Positions 1-9,113 of a DNA stretch of 64,000 nucleotides are shown in pieces (the stretch's first letter is position 1; the number at the start of each line of letters is the position of its first letter). Below the pieces are notes generated by a model that saw nothing but the letters and a program-made list of their open reading frames with translations, was not told the DNA's origin and did not search any database. A program made the position numbers and the translations under genes. This DNA comes from Tetrahymena thermophila SB210 (Eukaryota; Ciliophora; Oligohymenophorea; Hymenostomatida; Tetrahymenidae), in NCBI RefSeq assembly GCF_000189635.1, contig NW_002476334.1, positions 1-64,000 of the forward strand, written 5' to 3'.

Positions 1-30
1 CCCCAACCCCAACCCCAACCCCAACCCCAA
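1..30. repeat. Telomere, five CCCCAA repeats
   Basis: Five exact CCCCAA units start at base 1, the C-rich strand of the Tetrahymena-type telomere (G4T2 on the other strand). The array ends abruptly in AT-rich DNA, so this is a natural macronuclear chromosome end and not an internal repeat. Only the inner part of a longer telomere may have been assembled. Confidence 0.98.
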
Positions 31-516
31 TTTTTTTGAAATATAAAAATTTGTTTTTTTCTTTTTCAGAATTTTGATAACTGTAAATGAATAAATTAAT
101 TTATATATTTTTATATTAAAAATTAATGTTAAAATAAAGGCGAAAAGCAATTTTTTATGAAGTATAAAATAAAAGAAAAATAATAATTAATTTTTACATA
201 ATTAAAATATATTTTATTTATTAATAGAGTTGTTTCGAATATAAAAATATAAGTTTCAAAAAATAAAATTTTAACAATTTTTAAATAAGCCATTAAAAAA
301 TATTATTGAATACAAAGAGATGGTAATTATAAATTATAACAAACTTGAATTATTTTGTGTATTAGATGATATAAAATCATTTTAGTTATATAAAACATAA
401 ATTATCTTGCTAGAAATTAAAAAATAATTAATGTAATAATAAATAATTATTCCTTGCGAATTTAACAAAATCAAAATAATATATATTATGATAGATTAAT
501 AACCAATTAAAAAAGA
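31..516. other. Subtelomeric spacer, no gene seen
   Basis: Very AT-rich DNA between the telomere and the first tRNA gene. I found no coding frame with a recognisable protein and no internal telomere-like repeats. Confidence 0.6.
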
Positions 517-588
517 AGGTCGTACTGGGATTCGAACCCAGGTCAAAGGAATCAGAATCCTCTGTGATAACCACTACACTATACAACC
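517..588 (-). tRNA. tRNA-Gln(CUG), copy 1
   Basis: Read on the minus strand it folds into a full cloverleaf. The acceptor stem is GGTTGTA/TACGACC, the T arm is CTGGG-TTCGAAT-CCCAG, and the anticodon stem GAGGA/TCCTT carries the loop TTCTGAT, giving anticodon CTG, which reads CAG. A T-rich terminator follows (TTCTTTTTT on the minus strand). It resembles the UUG genes nearby but differs in the D arm and anticodon arm. Confidence 0.93.
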
Positions 589-796
589 GCTATTGATAAT
601 AATGAAATTGAATTTTTATTAATTAAATTGAATAGTTTTAGGTCTTGAACTAATTTTAAACTCTTTTCTATTAAATTAATTTTACAATAACAAAAAAATT
701 AAAATTAAATACTATAATAAAGAGATAGTAAAACCTCATTTTGGTTGTTTACAGAAATAAAATTAATTTATTTATCTACTTTTAAAGTAAAAATTT

Positions 797-868
797 AGGT
801 CGTACCGGGATTCGAACCCAGGTCAAAGGAATCAGAATCCTCTGTGATAACCACTACACTATACAACC
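797..868 (-). tRNA. tRNA-Gln(CUG), copy 2
   Basis: Same gene as the copy at 517-588 apart from one base in the T stem that turns a U-A pair into a U-G wobble. The anticodon is again CTG. The 5' flank AATAGC just outside the tRNA is shared with copy 1, so the two arose by local duplication that included flanking DNA. Confidence 0.92.
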
Positions 869-1304
869 GCTATTAACTTTATTTGAAAAATTCTTTTCTT
901 TCTTAAATTGGTTAACTATCAGTTTTCAAAACAAAATATAAATACAATCTCTTTTTTAATCTATAAAAAATTAATCAAATATAAGAATAAATAATTTTCT
1001 AAATTATAATTATTTGTTTAAATATACTACCTAAAAATAAAAATATATTTAATTGATTAAAACACACTTTAAACTTAAATATATAATATTTAAATAGATT
1101 AGGTTAATAATATTGCAATCATTTATTTATTTAATAGAATAATATTAGAATTTTTTCATCAGTTAAGTGCAAATTGAGCTTTTGCAATTCTTAAAAATAT
1201 AAATTTTAGCTTGCATAGATTTATTTATTTGTTAGATTTTAAATTATCATTTTATGCTACATTTAAAAAAAATTTTTAATATTTTTAATATAATATATCA
1301 CAAC

Positions 1305-1376
1305 GGTTGTATGGTGTAGCGGTTAGCACCGAGGACTTTGAATCCTCTGACCTGGGTTCGAATCCCAGTACGACCT
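1305..1376 (+). tRNA. tRNA-Gln(UUG), plus-strand copy
   Basis: Complete cloverleaf: acceptor GGTTGTA/TACGACC, D stem GGTG/CACC, anticodon stem GAGGA/TCCTC with loop CTTTGAA (anticodon TTG, reads CAA and probably CAG). It ends in a TTTTT terminator. It is the only member of the cluster on the plus strand, so it is inverted relative to the array that follows. Confidence 0.95.
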
Positions 1377-1444
1377 TTTTATTTATTTTTACGAGATGAC
1401 AAACATAAAAAATTTTTGGTAATACATTAAGGCATTCTAAATAA

Positions 1445-1515
1445 GGTCTTAATTAAATTCAAACCTAGATCAAAAGATTCAAAGTCCTATGTTTTTATAA
1501 TTACATCATCCAAAA
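1445..1515 (-). pseudogene. Decayed tRNA-Gln(UUG) copy
   Basis: A 71-base stretch aligns without gaps to the minus-strand UUG tRNA genes at about 48 of 71 positions. The anticodon region is intact in sequence, but both arms of the acceptor stem and the D arm no longer pair. Many of the differences are G-to-A or C-to-T. It lies exactly 244 bases from the next intact copy, the same spacing as between the first two intact array members, so it is a dead member of the tandem array. It is unlikely to make a working tRNA. Confidence 0.8.
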
Positions 1516-1687
1516 TTTGTAGTATTTTATGGTAAAAAGATTAAAATTTTTAATACTTTAAATACTTGAAATTATTATCATAAAATTACTAAAATCAAAC
1601 ATTTATCAACATAAATGAGTTAAAAATATGTATTAAAAGTTGAAAAAATTGAAAATGTGCTTAAAAACTTGATAAAATATATCAAAA

Positions 1688-1759
1688 AGGTCGTACTGGG
1701 ATTCGAACCCAGGTCAGAGGATTCAAAGTCCTCGGTGCTAACCGCTACACCATACAACC
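1688..1759 (-). tRNA. tRNA-Gln(UUG), array copy A
   Basis: Minus-strand cloverleaf identical in sequence to the plus-strand UUG gene, anticodon TTG, followed by a TTTTT terminator. The upstream flank (AATATTACAACG before the first G) is shared with the next copies. Confidence 0.95.
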
Positions 1760-1931
1760 GTTGTAATATTTTACTTTAAAAAATTTAATTTTTTTATATT
1801 TTGAGTGTTTAAAAATTATTATCAAAATTATCTAAAATCAAAATTAATTTATCTATAAAAGAGTTGAAAATATGTTTTAAAAATTAAAAAAATAGAAAAT
1901 ATGTTTAAAAATTTGATAAAACATATAAAAA

Positions 1932-2003
1932 AGGTCGTACTGGGATTCGAACCCAGGTCAGAGGATTCAAAGTCCTCGGTGCTAACCGCTACACCATACA
2001 ACC
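1932..2003 (-). tRNA. tRNA-Gln(UUG), array copy B
   Basis: Same tRNA sequence as copy A, anticodon TTG, 244 bases further on. Flanks and spacer are also clearly related to those of copy A, which shows duplication of a whole unit and not of the tRNA alone. Confidence 0.95.
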
Positions 2004-2205
2004 GTTGTAATATTTTATTTTCAAAAGATATAAATTTTTTTTTTTTTGGTTAAATTGATATTATTATCTAAGAAAGTATTTGATAAAATTAGCTCTGCAA
2101 CAACAATTTAATATTAAAATGAATTTATATCAGCTTTTTTACTTAAAGATATGGAAAATGTTTTATATCAATTATTAAAAATAAATTCTAAATTATTTTA
2201 TAAAA

Positions 2206-2277
2206 AGGTCGTACTGGGATTCGAACCCAGGTCAGAGGATTCAAAGTCCTCGGTGCTAACCGCTACACCATACAACC
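2206..2277 (-). tRNA. tRNA-Gln(UUG), array copy C
   Basis: Same tRNA sequence, anticodon TTG, with TTTTT terminator. It starts 274 bases after copy B; the spacer is a little longer but still related. Confidence 0.95.
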
Positions 2278-2455
2278 GTCGTAATATTTCACATAAGAAA
2301 GATTAAATTTTTAAAAAGTTTTAAATACTTCAAATTATAATAAAAACAATAATTAAAATAAAACAAGCTTATAGGCAATTAAATTAAAAATACGTTTTAA
2401 GAATTAAAAACATATAAAATTAACGAATGTATTAAGTTTAAAAAAACCAAAAAGA

Positions 2456-2527
2456 AGGTCGTACTGGGATTCGAACCCAGGTCAGAGGATTCAAAGTCCT
2501 CGGTGCTAACCGCTACACCATACAACC
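2456..2527 (-). tRNA. tRNA-Gln(UUG), array copy D
   Basis: Same tRNA sequence, anticodon TTG. The upstream flank differs from the other copies (no ACAACG block), so the duplicated unit seems to end here. This is the innermost member, 250 bases from copy C. Confidence 0.95.
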
Positions 2528-3065
2528 AACATATTTGCTTTGAAATAAATTTTAATAACCAATACCAACATGCAAATATTTAATTTAGCTTTGTTTGAAA
2601 TAAAAAAAACAAAAAATAAGATGAAATTTGAATAGTTTTTTCATAATAAATAAATATTTGATAAAATAAAAATATAATATTCATTTTTATTTCAATACAT
2701 TTAATTAAAGAATTAAGCTGATAAATCGAAAAAAATATGCAATTTTGATCAAAATATATTGATTGATCAATTAAATTTAAAAATAAAATTTTAATAAACT
2801 AAATTAATTCTTTCTTTTAAATAGTTAAATTTATAATTTATTTTTATAATTAGAATAATAAAAGTAATGAATAGCTTTAATATTATATAAAAAAAGTTAT
2901 AGGTTTTTGAAATTTTAATATTTGGTTAATTATTAATAATTTTTTTTGTTAATTTAATTTAAAATTAATTTGTTTTCTTTTTAAAATGATAAAAATAAAT
3001 ACATTTTTTTAAATGAATTTTTATACAAAGACTACAAAGCAATTACTTAAAATTAAAAATTACAT
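2528..3065. other. AT-rich spacer
   Basis: Lies between the last tRNA-Gln gene and the 3' end of the tubulin ligase-like gene. I see no gene in it. Confidence 0.6.
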
Positions 3066-5806
3066 TCAATAAATAAATTTTTCTCTTTTTTTATTTTAAT
3101 ATACTGGGTTATCATAATTAAATTAACCTGTTGTTTAATTGAAATAATTTAGATAATAGAAATTCTTAGTTTCGTCAATTAAAATGTCACAATGAGGACA
3201 CATTTCGGCTATAAAATCAGTACTAATCACCTTACCATATATTTCATTTTATCTCAAAATTTCAGTGCTTAAATCTAAAAAGTTTTTAATTAACTTTGGC
3301 AGAAGATTGACATGCAAACTTGTTCCATTTATAAAGTAAGGATTGCTATTCATTTCTATCAGCTATACGTTAGCTTAATCATCGATCATAATATCGACTC
3401 CATAAGCTTAGAATCTACCTATAGTATCCTTTTTGCTTTGATATATTGCCTACAAAGAAAAAGCACAAACTGCTTTTATATGATTATACATAATTTCAAG
3501 CTATTCTTAGCTAAAATCCTAGTTTAAAAAAAAGCTTAATATTAAAATAAAAATTTAATAAATTTTTACTTTTAGAAAGAATTAATTTTCGAAATCTTGT
3601 ATTGATATGTGGGCTTGATCTTGCAATTAATTAAATTAAGGATGACTTTTCTAAACATGAAGATTAGTTAAATGAATTCCTTCATCTAGGTTGTTTAAAG
3701 TATAATCAAAAAGAGAAGATCTCACATATCCGTTCAAATATACTACAACCAAAGGACTGGCACTTATCATTATTGGATACATTCTGAAATCAAACTTCTT
3801 TTTGTTTATAAGATATGGCCTTTCTATGTATTTTTGAACTAAGCTAAACCCATCTTCATTTTAATCAACATGGGATTTATCTAAATCTCTTTTTTGCTAG
3901 TCAATTGTAGAAAGAATCTCTGTCAAGTTGTAAGAAAGTTTAATTCCTATTCCTCCGTAACTAGAAGAAGGTTTGTAAATCCATAAACCCTTTAGGTTTT
4001 TATAACTTTTAAGAAATTCTTTTTCGAATTAATTACTATATCCTTACGAAGTCATGTTAAAAAAGTATGTTTTAGGAATATATCTATCCACTTCAAAATT
4101 TTTATGCCTTTTCATAAATATTAAATTGTAAATTTGATTCAATTTAAAAATTTGATAATTTACTTTTTTGTTTTGGTTAATTAATTTAAATCCATCTAAA
4201 ATCTATACTTTGTCCTACTTTACCATCCAGATTCGCTTCCCCATTCAGCATTTTTATATGGTCTGAATTTGGAAATATGCTTTGCAAAATAAATATCAGC
4301 AGTTTTTTCATATTAATTATACTATTGTTTTGATTTCAGCAAGCTTATATAGTCTTCTTGCTTTTGGTGAAAATACTAGAAAAAGTTTAAGAAATTTAAG
4401 AGGCTATAAACAACAACCTTTTTTACTCTGAAATTATAATCCAGAGGCGCAACTGTTTTAAACATATCTGGAGTTTTCTTCTCGTTATCATGCAAATAAA
4501 GCTATGATTGAATAGCATTTTTATATACTCTAAGAGTGTTATTTCTGTTGAATTATATTTTTTATTTCAATGCAGGAGCCAAGTTATCAATTAAATGTTT
4601 ATAGCCACTTAATATCAATTTATTAAACGAGCTTTTGGGAGAACTTTTTATCCTACTATTTTATTCTATATTAGTCAGATAAACTCTTGAATCATTTTTG
4701 TCAATTTAGAATATAAATACATAAAGAGAGTATCTATTTCTTCCTTCATGATCAGGAAAATCTTGATCAAACATAGCCTCCATGCAGTAAGAAATAATAT
4801 ATTTCATAATATTAATTGTTTATTCATTTTAATACAGTGTACTCTCAATATATTTATATGAAATAGCTTTCCAGTATATTCTATTGTTTTCATCATTCTA
4901 ATTGCTACTTAATGTATTTATATTAAGAATATCTTCCATTTCTTATTAGTTTGAATAGGATTTTGCGAAAATATTTGTTTCATTATATAATATAGTTTTG
5001 CCTACAACTGAGATAGGAAAGAATATTTCTAAAGGCCTTTTATCAAGTTCTATAGGATTTTGGACAAACTTTTAAAAGAAAAAAATATGATTTGAGCTAT
5101 AAGGTGCAAATTTCGATTTATAGTTATTATAAATTTAGAGAAAATTAGCTGAACCTTTAACTACTTGCTATAGTATAATTTTCCCTGTTGAATTATTTTC
5201 TACACCAGCTATGAATGTATGCGAGTTATTATATTTTCTGTGGTTAGCTAATTCTAAATAGTCTTCACACTCAGTTTCGTTTGCAAAAGGAATTATAAAA
5301 GTTCTAGGCATAAATTTTCGTGGCTAAATAAAACGATAAGCATCTTTTAAATCAAATTTCTATAAAGTATTGAAAAGAGAATATTTAGAAAGTAAAGAGT
5401 TACCATAGCTATTAAATACCTACTAAGATTTTTTATCCTCTTGTAATATTGCTAATTATTCTTAATTACTAATCCATAATATATTGCTTGATATGCTATC
5501 ATCAGTAATATTATATCCGTTAGCTTCAAAAAGTGATCTAATTGATTAATGATCAGAATAGACTAACCATTTGCTATTATCAATACGGGTTTCTTCTTTT
5601 TTATTAGAAGAAGGCCAAATTAGCGGCTAGATTATTGCCATAATAAGTACAAAAAGAATAATAAATATTGAAATAAGTTGTTTTTTGCAGTCATCTTTCA
5701 ACTCCTTTCTTCTTTATCTTATAAATTCTATGCTTAATTTTTCCTTTGTAGGGTCTTCATAAAAATTATCCTAAATTGTTTCCTTTTTATTCTGTTATTA
5801 GCTCAT
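3066..5806 (-). CDS. Tubulin tyrosine ligase-like (TTLL) enzyme with N-terminal membrane anchor
   Basis: TTLL enzymes are ATP-grasp ligases that add glutamate, glycine or tyrosine to tubulin tails, mainly on ciliary microtubules. About 899 codons. The start MSQQQNKK is followed by one membrane helix near residue 50 (LISIFIILFVLIMAII), then about 450 residues with no clear domain, then the TTL domain in the last third. That domain shows YIPKTYF, WIYKPSSSYGGIGI, LVQKYIERPYLI, KFDFRMY, NGYVRSS, HLTN and the metal/ATP motif GVDIMIDD...LIEMNSNPYF. A 41-base intron lies at 3529-3569. Near 4240 the frame changes by one base with no convincing intron, so a tiny intron or an assembly slip must be there. 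The glycine/glutamate/tyrosine specificity cannot be told from sequence. A membrane anchor is unusual in this family. Confidence 0.9.
3529..3569 (-). other. Intron in the TTLL gene
   Basis: Read on the minus strand it is GTAAAAATT...AAACTAG, 41 bases. Removing it joins the frame ending FFLK to DFSQEQ in phase 0 and restores the C-terminal ATP-grasp motif. Confidence 0.85.
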
Positions 5807-6706
5807 TTTTATATACTTATTTACTATTTTTCAATTTAAAATATAAATCAAATACGTTTTGAAATCTAAGAATATAAAAATTTATAAAAAAGATATTTTT
5901 TGATCTGATTAATTATTTCAATACTTTATAACAGATAAAGACAATTGATTATTTATTGAAATAGATTACTTTATCATCGAGTGCATACATGAAATGCGTT
6001 ATTGTTAACTAAGATAAATATTTGTTATTTATTTTTAAATTTTGCTAAAATCTACAGCAAGTCGATTTAAAAGACAAAATAATTTTTAAATATATTGATA
6101 GATTCTCATCCTAATTTTTTAGTTATTTTTCAAATTATTTTTAAAATTAACTCAATAATAATTTTAAATTATCTCATTAGCTTTATATTTTTTTTATTAA
6201 TACCTTTTATAATATACTCCAAAGCTAAAAATAATATAATTATAATTCCTCATTTTCAAAAGCTTACATTTGACTAATTAATCTAATTAAATATTTATTT
6301 TTTTATTGATAAAATTAATTTTATTTATATTTAAGCTTTTTATTACTTTTTTTACTTTTAGGCTTTTGCTATTTTTAAAAACTTGATGAATTTAAAAAAT
6401 AAGCCTATTTATCTATTGAACTTAGATGAATAGATAATCTACTTTTCAAAGTTGATTATTTAATCTTAAAGGAAAATTTATTCATACTCACTTAATAAAC
6501 AGATTTTAAATATTTTGTCTTTACAGTTTTTGGCATGATTAAATGATATATGATTTTGATATTATGTTTTGCTTATTTACATACAAAAACATAATTTATA
6601 AAAAGAGAACTAAACTCCTTTTAAGAAGTAAAAATAAATAATTAAACAAATTAATATCTTTTAAATAAAATTCAAAAAGGTACATAAAAACATATATTAG
6701 ATAGAT
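5807..6706. other. Divergent intergenic region
   Basis: Shared upstream region of the TTLL gene (minus) and the MBOAT gene (plus). It is AT-rich with no supported gene; short open frames here are chance runs without TGA. Promoters of both genes should lie within it, but I can point to no motif. Confidence 0.55.
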
Positions 6707-8407
6707 ATGGTTTTTGCAGCTCTAGATTTAGTTTTTGAGTAATTTTCTAAAGTCTTAAACATTCCTGCTGACTAGATTAGACTAGTATCAGCATTAATTA
6801 TGGCTATTCCTTTTGGGATTGTTTTTTCATTTTTAAGGGGTTCTTTCATTCGTCATTTTTTAAGCATAGTATTAGGACTTTTCCTCTAATACTTAGTCTA
6901 CAAAGATCAAATTGTATTTGTCTTGCTCTAGACATTAGCTGTATATTTAATGTTGAAGATCTTCAATAGAAAGAGTGTTGCAATAGTTGTATTTGTATAG
7001 TCTCTTATTTATATGAGCGCTCATCATATTTACAGATAATGGGTAAACTTTTTTAAAAATATAAATTCTTTTTTAAACCATATTTAATTTAAGTTTAAGG
7101 AGTTAATTAATTAATCATGTTTAAAAAATGTTAAAAATATTTATTTTTAAGGTTTAATTCTTAAAAGTTTTCTTTTCAAATATAAAATAATTAATCGATA
7201 TGTATATCTATCAATAAATAGGCATCTTATGGCAGCTGGGATATGGATATTACAACCATTTTAATGATGACTATTTGCAAATGGACAGGATTTGCTTGGT
7301 GCTATCAAGATGGAGGTAAAGATGAAAGCAAGCTTTCAGTAGATTAGAAAATGAGATAATTAAAGAAACTACCTAGCTTCTTGGAGTACTTTTCTTACAT
7401 CCACTTTTTCGGTAGTGCTATCTGTGGTCCTAATTTTGATTACTATGAATTTAATCTTTTTATTCACAAAAAAGAGCACTATTCAAAGATTCCTTTTACT
7501 CTTTTCAATAGTTTAGAATGGCTTTTAAAAGCTGCTGCATTTTCTGGAATTTATATTTGTTTACTTCCTCGCTTTCCTTTAAGCTACGTGTTGTCTTAAG
7601 AATATGCAGATTTAACTTTCTTAGAAAAATCTCTCTTCTTCAACATATGCATTACTTTAATCCGTATAAAGTATTATGCTGGATGGTGTTTTTCATAAGC
7701 TGGTGTTGCCTCATCAGGTATGTTTTAAATTACTAATTAATATAAAAATATTTTGAAAAAATATTTTTTGCAAATTAAACTTAGGATTATCTTACAACGG
7801 AAAGTGTAAAGATGGTAAAAATAAATGGGATAGAGTTTTATCTTGTATTCCATCTAATGAATTATCTTACGATATCAAATACAAAGTTGAATGCTGGAAT
7901 AGCTCAGTTCAATTTTGGTTAAAAAAGTATGTCTACCTTAGAATATATCCTGAAAATGGTAAAAAGAGTGTTTAGAGAGCAAACATAGCTCAATATGCAA
8001 CAAATATCATTTCTGCTTTCTGGCATGGATTCTATCCTGGTTATTACACCGCCTTCTTTTAATGGTCCTTATGTATGACATGCGCTAAGCTTTTCTATAA
8101 TGCTTCTATAAATAAAGCTCATGTTTTTAATAAAATCAGAAAATCTGTCTCAAGTCCAGTCTTTAATGTAGGCAGATTCTTATTAGCTTAAGTTCCTCTT
8201 AACTGTTTTGGTATAGGATTCTAACTACTTTCCCTTGAGAATAACCATACTTTCTTTAAAACTCACAGCTATGTTTATTTGATTCTTGTAGTACTTGTAA
8301 TTTTGGCATTTAATGTTACTGGATGGGGACAAAAGAGCCATAAAAAGAAGACTGAAGGATAACCTGAATAAGAAACTCCTTCTGGTGAAAACGCAAAAAG
8401 CTAATGA
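6707..8407 (+). CDS. MBOAT-family lysophospholipid acyltransferase
   Basis: Membrane-bound O-acyltransferase that probably transfers acyl chains from acyl-CoA to lysophospholipids at the ER. 484 residues in three exons (6707-7042, 7222-7717, 7785-8407) that sum to a whole number of codons. The protein is mostly hydrophobic helices. The family signature is SAFWHGFYPGYY near residue 358, whose His is the catalytic one, preceded by the CWNSSVQFWLKKYVY segment that holds the second family motif, and GPNFDYYEF earlier. The Lys-rich C-terminus (GQKSHKKK) fits a cytosolic tail. The order and spacing of motifs fit the LPCAT/MBOAT1-2-5 branch better than sterol or Wnt acyltransferases. Substrate head group is not readable from sequence. 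Confidence 0.93.
7043..7221 (+). other. Intron 1 of the MBOAT gene
   Basis: GTAAAC...ATAG, 179 bases, phase 0, joining RQW to ASYGSW. Confidence 0.85.
7718..7784 (+). other. Intron 2 of the MBOAT gene
   Basis: GTATGT...CTTAG, 67 bases, phase 1, joining GVASS to GLSYNG. Confidence 0.88.
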
Positions 8408-9113
8408 AAGACATTAAAAGATTTATTTAAGTATATAAATAATCTTTACTTTATTTGGAATGTGATTTTAAATGTTTAATGTCTTTTTTTAATAGTCAAG
8501 AAATGTTTGTATCCGTCTAAACTAATTTAAAAATTAATCAATCAATTTGAATTTTTTATATATTTTATTTATTTGGATAAAATAAAAATAATTAATTGTC
8601 TTAAATTTTAATAAAAAGTTTTATTTTTTCTGTAAAATTTTCATATATAATGATTCATACATTCATTTTATTATAAATATATTTTTTTTATTTAATAAAA
8701 TAGTTTTTTTTAAATTTTTAAACTTATTTTTATAATTTTTTTAAATTTTAATTTTTCAAATTCAATTTAAAATTATATTTTATAAAATTTAAAATAATAA
8801 TAATGCTTTTAACAAACAAATTTGTAAAAAAAATTATTTAAAAAGCTCAATAACAGTAATATGGAATGAATTTTTATACAAAAGATCAAAGATGTAATTA
8901 ATTTTAGGTAATTAATTAATAAATCTTATTGAATATTATGGTTATTAACTAATATATTATCAAATATGAATAAAAAAGAAATAATTAGTATTATCAATAT
9001 ATCAATAAGGTATTAATGAGTTAATAAAATCATAATTACAAACAAAGATAATAATTTTCAAAAAATAATTACTTTATCTTATAAAAATAATTAAATTAAT
9101 TAAATTTTAATAA
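8408..9113. other. Convergent intergenic region
   Basis: Between the 3' ends of the MBOAT gene and the first prominin-like gene. Extremely AT-rich with long A and T runs; no gene seen. Confidence 0.6.

Larger units (their letters stand above)
1445..2527. repeat. Tandem array of ~245-bp tRNA-Gln units
   Basis: Five units begin at about 1445 (decayed), 1689, 1933, 2207 and 2457, with spacings of 244, 244, 274 and 250 bases. Each holds one minus-strand tRNA-Gln(UUG) and an AT-rich spacer with recognisable shared blocks, for example a GAGTT-AAAATATG stretch before the terminator. Confidence 0.85.

Noticed and set aside
1-2530. Mobile element as the source of the subtelomeric repeats
   Set aside because: The repeat units contain a tRNA gene and AT-rich spacer only. 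There are no terminal repeats, target duplications or coding frames typical of transposons, so local tandem duplication explains them.
6095-6277. Hydrophobic 60-residue frame upstream of the MBOAT gene
   Set aside because: It looks like a membrane helix only because T-rich DNA codes Phe, Ile and Leu. No continuation or paralogue seen.
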